The position numbers and the translations under genes were made by a program. A model generated the notes under the pieces. It worked only from the letters and a program-made list of their open reading frames with translations, made no database searches and was not told the DNA's origin. From Trichosporon coremiiforme (lineage: Eukaryota; Basidiomycota; Tremellomycetes; Trichosporonales; Trichosporonaceae): a DNA stretch of 64,000 bases. This document shows, in pieces, positions 10,864 through 22,214 of this stretch. The stretch spans positions 435,362 to 499,361 of the forward strand of contig BCJJ01000023.1 of the NCBI GenBank assembly GCA_039545355.1, given 5' to 3'. How positions within the stretch are numbered: the first letter of the stretch is position 1; every line of letters begins with the position of its first letter.

Positions 10864-13627
10864 CTACGCCATCTCCGTTATCGTGCCGACGGGCGCGCCC
10901 TGCTGGCGCTTGTTGACGTTCTCCTCCCACTCCTCCATCTCCTCTCTCGGGCGCTTCATGCCAAGACCAGAGAAGACGACGTTGGTGCCGATGCCGTTCG
11001 CGGCGTTCAGGTTGCCCGCCTGGATCGCAGCGGCGGCGGCGCTGGCAGTGGCGCCAGGGATGGCGGTCGCGCTGAAGCCGTTGGCTAACAGCGCAGTCGA
11101 GTCAGGGAGAGCTCCAGTCTGCAAGAACTCCTGAAGGACAAGCTGGTACGTCTCGTCCGACCAGCCACTACCCGCGAGCGGGTTGCCGAGCTCGGCGCCG
11201 TTGCCGGCCTCCCACTGTGCGGCGTTGGTGGTGAGGGCATCGACGACACCTTGGTCCGAAAGAGGCGGGACACCGATGGTGCGAGGCACCTCGCCGCTCA
11301 TCTGCAGTGCCTTCAGGTGGATCAGGTGCTTGTCGAGGATGCAGAACAGGCCGTGCTTCGTGAACGGCTTCGCGAGGACGTCGTTCATTCCAGACTGCAG
11401 GTACGAGTCGACGTCCTTCGTCTGTACGTTCGAGGTCATCGAAATGATCGGCGTGTACATGTCGAACTGGCGGATAAGACTCGTCGCTTTGCGTCCGTCC
11501 ATGCTGGGACCGAAGAAGATATCCATGAGCACGAGGTCAAACTTGGCCGTGTTCATGCGCTCGATACCTTGCTGTGCGTTCTCGACCGTCTCGACGATAC
11601 AGCCAAACTTCTCAAGGAACTTGCTCGACAGCTGGCGGTACACGACGTCGTCTTCAACGACGAGGATGCGAGGGGTCTGCGTCCATGACGGCTTCATCGA
11701 AGCGCGGCGAGCGACAGGCTGAGCGGCGGTGCCGTTCGCGGCAGCGACGTTACCGCTTCCTTCGGCAGACTGTTGCGCAGCGTTGGCGGCGGCACTGACA
11801 CCGCTGACTGCGACGGCAGCCGCGTTCGCGACGCCAGACATGTCGACGTCCTCGTTCTGCGGCATGGTAGAGGTCACGGGCTGGGTCGGGGTGGGCTCCT
11901 GCTGGTAGGATCCATTGCTGAAGTTCCGCTGCTGCGCCTGTTGCTGTTGCTGCTGCTGAGCCTGCTGCTGCTGCTGTTGCTGGGCCTGCTGAGCAGCCTG
12001 CTGCTGGGCTTGCTGCTGAGCCTGCTGCTGCTGCTGTTGCTGGGCCTGCTGCTGTTGAGCCTGTTGCTGCTGTGGGCTCTGCTGCTGCGCCTGCTGACCC
12101 GAGTTCATGATCGGGTTCAGTCCGGGAACGTCGCCGTTGTACATTGCCACGTCCTCACGCGACTTTCCCCGGCGTGGTCCCTGTGCTCGGACACTCTGCG
12201 CGGCAGCTTGGCGGACAGGATCGGGTCGGGGAACGACGTTGGGCGGTATTCCGGGAACAGGCCCCGCCGAGGTCGCAGAGGCAGGCGATTGCAGAGGAGG
12301 GATTCCGTAGCGTCCAACGTTAGGAAAAGGAAGGCCACTGTAGGGAGCACCACCGGAAGGGTAATTAGCAGGGTAGCCGGCGCTCGGTGGCGCATTGACG
12401 AATGCGGCGTGAGCTGGTGCCGGAACGGCGTGGGACTGGGCGACCTGCTCGAACAGGGAGAGAATACGGTTTACACGAGTCATCGCGTCCTCAGTCGGTG
12501 TGGTCTCTGTGATCGGTCAGCCAGAAGTCGCCAGATACACAATGCGTGCGCAATGGCTTACCTTTGTTGCACGCAGCGAGGTGGGACACAACGTCTCGCA
12601 TTAGTGCAAGGACACCACCCTCTCGACTCCGAGAATCGCGGAGCTGCTCCTGCGTCCGGACGAGGGCTTCCTCGAGAGTATGCACCCTACTCTCCATCTC
12701 CGCCAGCCGATTCGCGTCCTCGGTATTGAGGCCACGATTCGGCGAACCCTCGCGGTCGTCGTTGTTGCCCTTCTTGGGACCAACCGTCTTGCGCTTAATG
12801 CTGTCCAGGTCGGCCTTGCCCCCAGCCTGGAAGTTGGGGTGCTGGAACTCCCAAACATTCTCCTTGATCTGGCCCGACTCCTCGTCGACATGCTTGATCT
12901 GACGCGTTAGCTACTATCAGTCGCAGCTAGCTCACCTTTGAGAACCCGTACTTATTCAGTTGACGGACGAAAGACGAGAAGTTGGAGTGCCTGAACGTTT
13001 GTGGCCTGGACAATTGTCAGTTTTCGCCACCCAAGTCATACGATCCACACAGCTAGCTGAGACTTACAAGACCTTGGTAGTGAACTCGTTCATGTCCCAG
13101 ACGACGAAGGATGTGCCCTTGCGGCCCCATCCAACGCTTCCGCGCTCGCCCTTTAATCGCGGCGCACCAGGGGGCTTGCCACGCCCGTACTGCGCACTCT
13201 CATCCTCGAGCATCTTGAACAACTTCTTGATGAACTCGGACGGGCCAGGCTGTTGGCCACCGCCGCCTGCTCCGCCCGCACCACCAGCTGCGCCCGATGC
13301 CGCGCCTGCTGACGGTCCACCTGGCCCACCCTGCGTCGCCGAAGTGGGTTCCGCCTTGACGTCCTCCTTTTTCGGGATCGAGCCCCACGAGGTCGCGCGC
13401 GACTGCGGATAGGGGTACTGTTCCCGGCTGGGACCGGCAGCGTTGTAGTCACCCTGCTGGAACGGAGGAGCGGACTGGACAGGCTGGGAGGGGTACCCGC
13501 GCCCGGCGTAGGCGGACATGGGGTCGACATAGTTCATCTGCGCGGGGACGGCCCCGGGCGGGACACCGGAGTAATACATCGGTTGCATGGGCGCGCCATG
13601 CCCGCCGTGAGAGGGGACACGCGACAT
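10864..13627 (-). CDS. Skn7 transcription factor: HSF DNA-binding domain plus response-regulator receiver (869 aa, 4 exons)
   Basis: Nuclear output of the fungal osmotic/oxidative phosphorelay (Sln1-Ypd1-Skn7 in yeast). Exons are 13627-13068, 13005-12936, 12898-12562 and 12506-10864; the introns are 62, 37 and 55 nt. The order is: Gly/Pro-rich N-tail; HSF-type domain from about residue 129 (EFIKKLFKMLEDE to HSNFSSFVRQLNKYGF); coiled coil (about 285-325); long Gln-rich region with a polyQ/A tract (about 461-516); receiver domain (about 602-720). The receiver has the acidic pair (VVEDD), phospho-acceptor Asp near 651 (LVLMDIFF) and conserved Lys near 702 (DVLAKPF). All catalytic residues are present, so it should be phosphorylatable. 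It is divergent from a dehydrogenase across about 1.06 kb. Confidence 0.96.
11926..12093 (-). repeat. CAG/CAA-rich repeat encoding a Gln/Ala tract in Skn7
   Basis: Imperfect CTG/TTG repeats on plus encode about 56 residues of Gln broken by single Ala residues. The antisense frame gives a false Leu-rich ORF. Such tracts vary in length between strains and sit in the transactivation part of the protein. Confidence 0.9.
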
Positions 13628-14687
13628 GCGGGGGTGGTCGGGGATGATCTGTGCTGGGACGTCGGAGTCCGAGCCGGCGGCGATCGCGACGAGGAGAGGG
13701 GAAGGAAGGGAAGATAAGGGCTGATGCGATGCACGCGCCGCGGGGATCGAGGCTTATAAAGAATTGAGGGTTGGTTGGTGGAGCTGCCGTGTCGAGTAGC
13801 AACTGAGACCGGCTTCCGAGACGGCGTCGGCGAGAGAGGTGTCGTGGATGATGGGTGATGCGATGGATGATCCGACGGTGGGTTGTCAAGAAGCACAGAC
13901 GGATTCTTCTGCTGTCGGGATCCAGGGACGTATGCAAAGTGCCGCGAGCGTGCGTGTTCTGGGTGGAGTGGATTGCCAGGGCGGCGGTGGTTTGTTCGGT
14001 GGAGCGGTCGGACTGGCAATGGATGGTGTCGGGATGGGGAGGAAGGATGAATGGACGGTGCCGACGAGGCTTGGGTTTGGAGGAATGGATCGAAGGAGCG
14101 TGTGGGACGTCGGTGGATGGAGGAAGCGAAGAAGCAGGTGCGCAGGTGACGGACGGAGACTAAACGGGGAGGTCGACACAAGGAGGTCAGGAGTGAAGGG
14201 AGCGCGGGGGGAGGAAGGTGACCGGGGGGACTGCCCGGACGGGGGCGGCCCGCTGGATAGATAAATGAATGCATGCATGCATGCGCTGCGGTCTGTTGGC
14301 TGCGCTGCGTTGGCTGAGGGCAGAGCTGGCTGAGGGCGCTGAGCGAGGGAGCGGAGCCGAGGTGCTAGGTTCGTTCGGCCGGCGCCGACCCTGACGGCCA
14401 GCGGGCAGCAGAGAGCAGACTGCGGGTGCTGTCAGTCCAGCGGCCAGCGCAAGCCAGCCAGCCCAACCACCGGCCACTGGGCGCCTGCTGCCGAAGCTGC
14501 CTGCATAGTGCATGGCCTGATTCCTGGTGATCCTTGGCCGCCGCTTGTCCCTCCGTCAGTCGCTGGACCCAGCACCCACCGTACCACACCCACCGTACCA
14601 CACCCACCATATCGGCACCGCACCCACCAGTCCACCCACCTGTACCTTCCTTCACCGATCCTACCTCCACTCCAACCTCAACACAAT
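13628..14687. other. Divergent intergenic region between skn7 and the dehydrogenase gene
   Basis: About 1.06 kb, presumably with both promoters. Strongly G-rich on plus (C/T-rich on minus) from 13640 to 14250, as expected for the Skn7 leader. Four ATGC units lie at 14269-14284. Long frames here (for example minus 13534-14274) are products of skewed composition. Confidence 0.6.
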
Positions 14688-16070
14688 ATGGCTTCCCCCG
14701 TCCTCATCCTCACTGGCGCCTCTCGCGGCCTCGGGCTCGCCATCGCCCAGCGCCTGCTCTCGGCCCACGGCGCCCGTCTCGTCACTCTCCAGCGCACGAT
14801 TACCCCCGACCTGACCAAGCTCGCCGAGTCGTACCCTGAGCGCGTCGTGAATGTCTCAGGAGACGTCGCAAAGCCCGAAGACAATGCCAAGGCTGTGCGT
14901 GCGGCGATCGACTCGTTCGGCCAGCTCAACGGCCTCGTCCTCAACGCCGGCTCGCTCGAGCCCATGGGTGAGTCAACCGGCTTGCGTACCGGTGTGCACG
15001 TTGTGTAGGGCGTGCGTCGTCGCTGTCCCGCTGTGTAGGGTGTGAGCGGCGTAGGCTCCGGTGCACCGGCAGCAGGAAGACAGGCGCCGTGAAAATTCCC
15101 CGCAAACGTTATGACGTCGCCGCCGACTGCGGCGAAGTCGCCAGCGACGCCCTCGTGCCCCCGTCCGCGTGCCCCAGCCTTGCGCCCCGGCGCCAGCTTC
15201 ACCGTATGGCCCGTATCGGGGTCCGCCGACGGGCAGCACATGCAAGCATGCAAGCACGCCAACCTCACTGCACAGCACATTTAATGGCGCACCGAGCGGC
15301 GGCATGCATCGGCTTGCGTTTGATTGGCACCGAGCCGCGAGCTAGAGCTACCGAGTTGCAGAGCTTTCGGACCGTACCGCTGGGGCGCCAGAAGGATGCA
15401 GACAACGGGCAGCTGGCAACATGGCAACAGGATTGCACATGTGTATGGAGGCTAACGTACAGGCAAGCTGGCCGACGTTCCGCTTGACTCGCTCGTCCCG
15501 TCGATCCAGGTGAACCTTCTCTCGGCGCTCTACCTGATCCAACCGGCCATGCCGTACTTGCGCAAGTCTGCGAGTGAGGGCGAGCCGTCCCGCGTCGTGT
15601 TCATCTCCTCTGGCGCCAGTGGAACCGGATACCAGGCCTGGGGCATGTACTCCATGAACAAGGCTGGACTGAACTCGTTCGCGCGCACGCTCGCCACGGA
15701 GGAGAAGGACAACAACGTCGCGTTCTTCTCTGTCCGGCCGGGAGTCGTCGACGTAAGTTACACCTGTTCCACTTTTCGCCTTCCCCCCCTCTCGGCGCGC
15801 CTAGTGGAGATGGGGAAGGGCCAAGCCGAAAGATGGAAGACCGGAGCTGACAGCCAGACCGACATGCAGGGCCAGATCCGTTCCAGCGGCCCCTCTGTCA
15901 TGGACCCGACACAGATGAAGAAGTTCGAGTCCTTGCACAAGGAGGGCAAGCTCCTCCCTCCCTCGAAGCCGGGATCCGTCATCGCCGGTCTCGCCGCCGA
16001 GGGCAAGCCCGAGTGGAGCGGCGAGTACGTCGACTGGGCCGACGAGCGGTTCAAGCAGTGGCAAGCGTGA
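14688..16070 (+). CDS. Short-chain dehydrogenase/reductase (260 aa, 3 exons)
   Basis: NAD(P)-dependent oxidoreductase of the classical SDR family, resembling yeast Irc24/YIR035C-type carbonyl (benzil) reductases. Exons are 14688-14967, 15463-15752 and 15858-16070. It has the Rossmann motif TGASRGLG near residue 10, LNAG after the fourth strand, the catalytic Ser in FISSGASG, and Tyr/Lys in YSMNK. The loop after the fifth strand reads RPGVVDTDMQ, where the join at DT crosses intron 2. Intron 1 is 495 nt, roughly ten times the local norm. The cytosolic location is inferred from the lack of a signal. Substrate unknown. Confidence 0.9.
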
Positions 16071-16220
16071 GCGGCGAGCCGAAAATGAGCCGCGGTCTCA
16101 CATCAGAACCCCAAGGAGATGGGCAGTACATGGTAGAAGCATGCATACAACATAGATCACTGTCTATCACACGGCACCTCACTCACACCCTGATCATTCT
16201 CGCCTCAGCCGCTTCGCGAG

Positions 16221-17537
16221 CTACCGCTTGCGCTTCTTCTTATCTGCGGGCGCGGGTGTCGTCTTCTTAGGAGGGTTAGGACCGGACGCGCCGGCGCCGC
16301 CTGGGCGGCAGTTGTCACAAAGCCAAGAGCCCGTCGGCGCGTGCGTCATGCCGAGGCAGGCGAGGTGGAACCACTCGTACGGACAGTCGTCGTTGTCGCA
16401 GCCGACCATCTCGCCGTAAGAGACGTTCTGGCAGTAGCAGTAGCGGGGTTCGTTCCTGCGTTCGGTTAGCAAGCGTCAAGCGTAACCAAGGTCGAACAAC
16501 TCACGGATCAACGTCCAAGCCCTCCGGAATCTTAAGCTCCGGCACCTCGGACGGCTGCTTATCGATCCCGAACAGGCTTGCTTCCTGCGCACTGAGGGCC
16601 GAGTCGAGGGCGCGGATGTGGCGATCAATCTGTCGTCAGCTTTTCCTGTCACCTTGAAGCTCACATTGTTATAGGCGCCAACAGCGATGGCGACCTTCTC
16701 CTCCCTGTTGCGTACGAGATCGTCGACGAGCTGCGCGATCTCCCCCAGGTTCGGCCGTTTCTGTGGCGGCTGCGAGGTCGAGAAACGGGAGCGCGACGGC
16801 GAGTCGGAGGGGAAGAGCGCCGCGGCGAGGCGTGACGGCGAGTCTGGGGGGAAGAGCTGCGATGCGAGGTCTGGTTGAGCTGGAACAGGCGCATCGGGCT
16901 CAGTCTTGACTTCTGCCGAAGTTGACACCTGCTCCGCTTCCTTCGAGCGATCGGCGTCTTCCTCGGGGAAGAGAGCTCGCTCGGCCGCGTCTTCCTCGGA
17001 ATGCGTCTCGTCCGGCCGCGCTTCAGACAGCTCCGTTGGCTTGGCTTCCGGTACATCCGGCTGAGCGCTCTGCGCTTCCGGCTCGGGCTCCTGCAGCTTC
17101 GGTACCGACTTCACCAGCTCGGTCCGCCAGGCAATGTACTCGCGTATCCGCTTCTCGAGTTTCTCCTGCTGCGCTGTGGTGTCAGCTTCGACATGCTGGA
17201 AGTCTTCAGCTGAAATTTACTCACCGACACTCTCCTGATCCATCTCCTTCAGCAGGCGCGAGTTGCGGTGCAGCTCGAGCGGGAGCTGCTCGACCATCTC
17301 GTAGTGGTCCGCCGTGAACTGGGCCCAGAGCTCGAGGATTTTCTCCTGGTCGAGCCCCTCTGTCGACGGCTTGGTCTGCCTCGTCTTCCGTGGCGAGGGA
17401 GACTTGTTCTGCTGCGCCTGCGGCCTTGACCGCAGCTCGCGCCGGCGTGGCGGCGACCCCCTCGGCATGGCTACTTGGGTTGTTTTGACCTCTGTCGGTG
17501 ACGCGCGATCGAGCGGACTTGATCGAGTGGCAAACAT
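16221..17537 (-). CDS. ING-family PHD-finger protein (393 aa, 4 exons)
   Basis: Chromatin reader subunit of a histone acetyltransferase or deacetylase complex (Yng1/Yng2/Pho23 relatives). Exons are 17537-17225, 17173-16665, 16629-16505 and 16455-16221, with introns of 51, 35 and 49 nt. The N-terminal ING helical region includes [26 protein letters not shown] and, after the join, [17 protein letters not shown] long Glu/Ser/Pro-rich linker follows, then [12 protein letters not shown], and the PHD finger [19 protein letters not shown]...WFHLACLG...WLCDNC, with the Cys4-His-Cys3 ligands complete. Met and Gly near GEMVGCDN match H3K4me3-binding ING fingers. The tail KKKRKR is a likely nuclear/phosphoinositide-binding patch. 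An alternative start is the ATG at 17468. The subtype (NuA4 or Rpd3) cannot be decided here. Confidence 0.92.
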
Positions 17538-18937
17538 GGCTGCGGGCAATTTGGTTCCGTCCCATGGTCCTCTCTACACCACGTGGAAGAGCGAGCCGAG
17601 ACAGTCACGTGCACTCCAAACCTTATGGGGGCGACATGAATAAAGCCGGAATTGGAACGGAGTGTACGCCCTAAAACAGAACCCTGGTGCCCTCTGTATG
17701 CCCTGGGAAATACCGGTTGGACAAGACCGGAGGGGCGTTGGCGGGCGCTGGCGGGCGCTGGCATTCCTCTTGCTCAAGTACGAAAGGGGTCCCAACGCCC
17801 AGGGTGCCGGTTGAGCCGGGGTGGGGTGCTTGCAAGTGCTGAACAAGCAGTGAGCGTGGGGCAGGATAGTCTAACTGCGTTAAGGGCGGCGCACAGGGCT
17901 GACGTGTCGAACCCTACTCAAGTTTCCAGCCCGAGAAGCTCGGGGGTCGCTTCCAGCGAACGCTATCGGCCAGCGCGGTCAGACCGCCCTCTCCTCCTGT
18001 ACACCCTCCCCTCATCTGCCTCACCCGCGCCACTGGCTTTTCTCGCCCTGCTCTCGCGCAGTACCCCCGGCCGACGCGTCCAATATGGTCCAGCGACCTC
18101 TGTTTCCCCGCAGCTTGATCGCAGCGGAACGCGTCCTTGTCCTTGGCTCCCTCGCTCGCCCCGGCCCTGGCCCTTAAGATCCCTGCCCGTTCACTATCGG
18201 CCCCCTCGATCCCCTCCCCTTCCTGCAGTTTCGATGAACGTTACTTGACGAGGTTCCCCTCCCTTGCGTTCTTAGCCACCCCGGCCGAGGCCTAACACAG
18301 CCTAATTACAGCTGGGCCCACGTCCACCGCACGTCCGTGTCCCATGGCCATTGCCCATCAATCCTGTCAGTCCTGTCAGTCCGGCACACTAGCAGCGCCG
18401 CCAGTTCTTTTCTCGTCAAACACGACCCTCCTTCATTCTCCTAACTCGTCCTAACCTCCTAACCACACTCGTTACTTACTCGATCCCGACAGGCTGCCTC
18501 TTGCTGCGATCTGTGCACACCACGCCGAACCCAGCCGCCAGCCTTGCTCCCTGCATCCTGCAGCAATCGACCATCGGCACATTCGTTTCTCCCTTCTCTC
18601 TCTTTTATTTGTCTCATCCTCATCTCCCTCCCATCTTGAATCGCTCAGCGAACACCGGCAGGACCCGGTTCTCTTCGACCTCGACACTTCGTCTTCTTCG
18701 ACCTCAACCTTCGACTCGGCCCCGCCCCAGCCACCACCACCCTCACCCCTCCTTGTTGCCTCTCGGCCGCCCTTCTGTTAACCTTTGTCACGACCCAGCT
18801 GTCATCCGCCCCTCTCTCCTTCGCCCTTTTGAACGGATAAGTCGCGTTCAATTCGCCCTCACTCCCGACTTTGCTTGATTGCGATCGGCAGCAGTCGACC
18901 CCGACCCCACCTTCCTTCGAACCATCAATCACTCACT
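17538..18937. other. Long upstream region of the membrane sensor gene
   Basis: 1.4 kb without a supported exon. From about 18400 it is strongly C/T-rich, ending in a long pyrimidine-rich leader directly before ATG 18938. A long transcribed leader is likely, as is usual for fungal wall-sensor genes; I could not place an intron in it. Confidence 0.5.
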
Positions 18938-20257
18938 ATGCGTCTCGTGTCTCTGCTATACGTGCTGCCCCTCGTGGCCGCCACTGTGGCGAATGCCCCG
19001 AGGGACCCGCGCCGGCACCATGCTTTAGTCGCCCGAGCAGCCCATGTAGAGAGAGCAGGTGTCCTCGACGACCTCGTGAGTATGGCCGACGACGCCCTGT
19101 CCCGGATAGGCGGGGGCTTACCCCAGTTCAACCCCAAAGAGACGTCGTCGACGACTGCAAGCTCAGCTCCGCCTATCGGCACTACCAAGCCCACGACCTC
19201 GCCGACGTTGGGCGTTCTCCCGTCCACTCCCGTGACCCCGACACCTTCTGAGACGTCGTCAGTGTCCTCGAGCGGCGGTCCCGACTCGTCCAACCCGCCC
19301 TCGCCGTCAGTTAAGCCGTCGTCTTCTTCGCCACACTCATCCGCGGGCTCTTCGTCTTCTAGCTCACCTTCTACGACGTCGTCGTCTTCGGCCGCGCCGT
19401 CGTCGTCAGCTGCGCGCTCATCTTCGTCCAGCTCCGCCTCCCCGTCAGCTTCGACCTCGGCCGGCCCCTCGCCTTCCGTCACTTCGAGCGAGTCGTCGTC
19501 TGAGGAGCAGCCCACGAGCACTAAGGAAGAGGAGAAGCCCGAGACCAGTGCTTTCGTTTCGACCAACGCCAATGGAGGACTGATCACGATTTACCGTACG
19601 ATTGAGCAGACGGCGAGTGCGGCCGCCAGCTCTGCAGGCAAAAAGGACGACGATGGTCTCTCCAAAGGCGCCATCATCGGTATCGCCGTCGGCTCTGCTG
19701 CCGGTGGTATCGCTCTCATTGCTGGACTCATCTTCCTGCTGACTCGCCGGCGTAACGAGCCTGGCGGCGAGGCGATTCTCTGGCCCGAGCTCAACCACCA
19801 CGGTGACGCGGACACACATCACGCTCTTCCCGTCAGTGGCAGCGGCTCTCGCATGTCTCTCGGCGACGAGCTGGACGGTCCGGCAGTGTACTATGGCGAG
19901 AAGTCTGATGACGGCTACGCGTACTCGCACGATGCGCACGACGTCTCGCCTGCGCTGAACGGTACCGCGTTCGGCGGCTCGGCTTCCTTCGCCGACTACG
20001 ATCAGCAGTACCCGCAGCAGCCGCACCAGGACTCGTACTACGACCCGGCCGACCACGACTACAGCAACATGCCGCCCCCGGTACAGCCGCGCACCTCGCC
20101 GGTGCAGCCGGCTTACGAGTGGGACCCCACGGCCCCGCAGGACGGCTACGACGGATACGCGGGTGTCCACCGCCAGGAGTCGCCCCCCATGACGGGCGTC
20201 GGCGCCAACGCCATGCCGGTCAGCTTCAACCCCGCATCCCACCACGGGCAGTACTAG
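18938..20257 (+). CDS. Wsc/Mid2-like single-pass cell-surface sensor or mucin (439 aa)
   Basis: One exon. A signal peptide (MRLVSLLYVLPLVAATVANA) is followed by a short charged region. A Ser/Thr/Pro-rich ectodomain (about residues 65-205) should be heavily O-mannosylated. A Glu/Lys patch and FVSTNANGGLITIYRTIE precede one membrane helix at about 244-269 (AIIGIAVGSAAGGIALIAG). It ends with a stop-transfer RRR and a 170-residue cytosolic tail rich in Asp, Tyr, Pro and Gln. This is the architecture of fungal Mid2/Wsc mechanosensors feeding the cell-wall-integrity pathway, but there is no Cys-rich WSC domain, so Mid2-like is the closer match. A non-signalling mucin-like surface protein remains possible. 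The ATG at 18938 is chosen because it starts the signal peptide. Confidence 0.78.
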   Translation: MRLVSLLYVLPLVAATVANAPRDPRRHHALVARAAHVERAGVLDDLVSMADDALSRIGGGLPQFNPKETSSTTASSAPPIGTTKPTTSPTLGVLPSTPVTPTPSETSSVSSSGGPDSSNPPSPSVKPSSSSPHSSAGSSSSSSPSTTSSSSAAPSSSAARSSSSSSASPSASTSAGPSPSVTSSESSSEEQPTSTKEEEKPETSAFVSTNANGGLITIYRTIEQTASAAASSAGKKDDDGLSKGAIIGIAVGSAAGGIALIAGLIFLLTRRRNEPGGEAILWPELNHHGDADTHHALPVSGSGSRMSLGDELDGPAVYYGEKSDDGYAYSHDAHDVSPALNGTAFGGSASFADYDQQYPQQPHQDSYYDPADHDYSNMPPPVQPRTSPVQPAYEWDPTAPQDGYDGYAGVHRQESPPMTGVGANAMPVSFNPASHHGQY

Positions 20258-20691
20258 CTCGCTGGCGAGCAGTCCCGTGTAAGTGTAGGCTAGAGGTGTT
20301 TGTCATGCATGTTGCTACAATCAATGGGTGCGAGGCCGCAGGGGCGAGCGCCACGCGTCAAGATTTGTGGAGCACACTCGACGCTGCACGCTGCATGGTG
20401 CACGCTGATGGTCATGGATTGCAGGCACAGTTAAACATGCCGCGAGTGAAACAGACTAATATGCTGGGACCCCCTAGGGCGGCTTCAGAAGGCACTGGTG
20501 CAATGCCTGCTTCGCCAGGTCATCAGCTCAGAAGATAGAAGATACATAGGGGTAGACGGTACATGGGTACATGAGTACGTGTAAGCTTAATGTGGCGTGT
20601 TGCGGGACAAAGGTTCTAGCGTGCTGTGCGATAACAGTTGGATGTGGAGGTCATCGTCCTCATCATGAGACGGGTGGTGGGTGATGATGTG
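20258..20691. other. Convergent 3' spacer, nothing recognised
   Basis: Sits between the ends of the sensor gene and the following minus-strand ORF. No gene seen; presumably both 3' UTRs. Confidence 0.55.
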
Positions 20692-21363
20692 TTATTGCGG
20701 TGCAGTGGCAAACTTGCGCCGCTTCCGAACTCCACGAACACCAGTCAGATCCATCCGCAGCAGCTGCTCCACATCAATGACGGGCAACTCGCCCGGGTGC
20801 GCAGAAACGCGAGGGACGCGAGGGGCGACTGTCTCGGCCCTGAAACTGTCGGCGTCGGCTGCCCGTTCACTTCGGGGCGGTGCGGCGTCGGATTCACGGA
20901 GTTCACGGAGTTCAAGGAGTCGGTGGAAGTACGGCCCACCTCCGTCCTCGTTCTTCTCCTCCTGCGGCCAAGCGAAACTGAACCGCGGGCGTTCCTTCTT
21001 CCTCATCACTGGTGGTCGCTTGCTGGCTGGCGGCACGGCGCGCGGCGGGCTGGCCGGCTTGCCTAGCTTCACGCCCTGATGTACTGGGAGGAATCGAGGC
21101 TCGCGGAGTCCGTTCCGTCCCACTCTTTCTTGCGAGTCCTCTCGCTTTGCATCGGGCGAGCTTGCTGGTGCCCGGGGCGTTGGGAGCGTGTCGGCGGTTT
21201 CGGCACGTTGTGCGTCGAACGCTTTCGGCGTACGCGTGATAAAGCCCGGCAAGAGGGAGGGGGAAGGCGCCGCTTGTGGAGCCTGAGGGGCTGGAGCGAT
21301 TCGTGGGCGGCGGATACGGACGTTGTGTCGTTTCCTTGCTGGGGTAATGTAGTTCACCCTCAT
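20692..21363 (-). CDS. Basic Arg/Pro-rich hypothetical protein (223 aa)
   Basis: Not recognised. A single open frame from ATG 21363, very basic: it starts MRVNYITPARKRHNVRIRRP and ends DLTGVRGVRKRRKFATAPQ. The middle is disordered and Pro/Ala-rich. One segment is better conserved in style: LPVIDVEQLLRMDLTGVRG, a likely short helix. A nuclear or nucleic-acid-binding role would fit the composition, but there is no domain evidence. It lies downstream of, and on the same strand as, the small membrane-protein gene. A missing short first exon is possible. Confidence 0.5.
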   Translation of the reverse strand: MRVNYITPARKRHNVRIRRPRIAPAPQAPQAAPSPSLLPGFITRTPKAFDAQRAETADTLPTPRAPASSPDAKREDSQERVGRNGLREPRFLPVHQGVKLGKPASPPRAVPPASKRPPVMRKKERPRFSFAWPQEEKNEDGGGPYFHRLLELRELRESDAAPPRSERAADADSFRAETVAPRVPRVSAHPGELPVIDVEQLLRMDLTGVRGVRKRRKFATAPQ

Positions 21364-21620
21364 TATACTATGAGTAGGAGGCGGGTATCGGGGTATGGAG
21401 TATCGATTACTGGTCGGATATGAGATATCAGCTGTAAGTGAGCGATGGGAAGATGAGCGCGCGTCAAGAGTTGATTAGTGCGGTCCGGCAAGCAGCAAGC
21501 GAACGAGTGGTCGTTAGCGTGTCCGAACAGCTGTCCGCGCGACATGAGTGGCCGTCCGCCGCCGAACAGCCGTCGTTGCATAGAGAGAACCAAATAGCAT
21601 ACCACGAGATCGCAAACGCT

Positions 21621-22214
21621 CTAGTCGAGTTTCTTCGTTCTCTGGAATCCGCGAGGACTGATGTCAGCTGGGCAGGGATCAAAGCAGCTTGCAGAGAGCT
21701 TTATCTTGCGCCCCCTCGTAGTTGAGGGATTGGGGATCACAAGCGATCACGAGATCGCTGCGCTTCTTAAAGGAGCACACCTTGCTGCGCCGCTCCAGAG
21801 AGCGCAAGCTCGCAGCACTCGCTGCGCTCGCATACTCACGATTCAGTCGCGCTCGATCGTCCCACGGCCTGCAGCGGCGTCCTCGGCCTGCTGTCCGGCT
21901 TGAGCTCCTCGGCAACGGCGGCCCTCTCGGCGACAATGGGGGTACTCATCGGCTTGCTGGCGACAGGGACAGCGATGGGCTGCTTCTGCTTTTCAGGCTG
22001 AGCCGTCGCCTTCTTCGTGACGACGACAAGGATGTCTGAGGTCAGCTCTATGCAAAGACGCCCAGCTATTCCACCTCTTGTCGCGAGACGACGTCAGATC
22101 GGGAGGCTACTCACAGACGATGGCGAGGAAGGCGGCAACAACGGCTCCCGCCGTGGCAACATCAAATGTGGCTCTTTCCGTTAGCTATTGCACCGACTGG
22201 CGAGCTCACCCCAT
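21621..22214 (-). CDS. Small single-pass membrane protein (98 aa, 4 exons)
   Basis: Found by joining splice sites, since no long single frame exists. Exons are 22214-22210 (5 nt), 22173-22115, 22035-21840 and 21657-21621, giving 297 nt in frame with stop TAG. Introns 2 and 3 have GTGAGT donors and CTGAC branch sites. The first exon encodes only Met and part of Gly. The protein starts MGATFDVATAGAVVAAFLAI, and one hydrophobic helix (about residues 4-29, to VYILVVVTKK) is followed by a Lys/Pro/Ala-rich cytosolic or matrix tail ending QRTKKLD. There is no cleavable signal, so it is probably a type III or tail-oriented anchor. No family recognised. The first intron (36 nt, ending AAAG) is the least certain splice. 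Confidence 0.68.

Noticed and set aside
11773..12729. 318-codon plus-strand frame, very Leu-rich
   Set aside because: Antisense to the Skn7 Gln-rich tract; CAG repeats read backwards give Leu runs. Skn7 on minus has clear domains.
13534..14274. 246-codon minus frame rich in Pro, Ser, Arg and His
   Set aside because: Overlaps the Skn7 start and runs through its C/T-rich leader; composition-driven with no domain.
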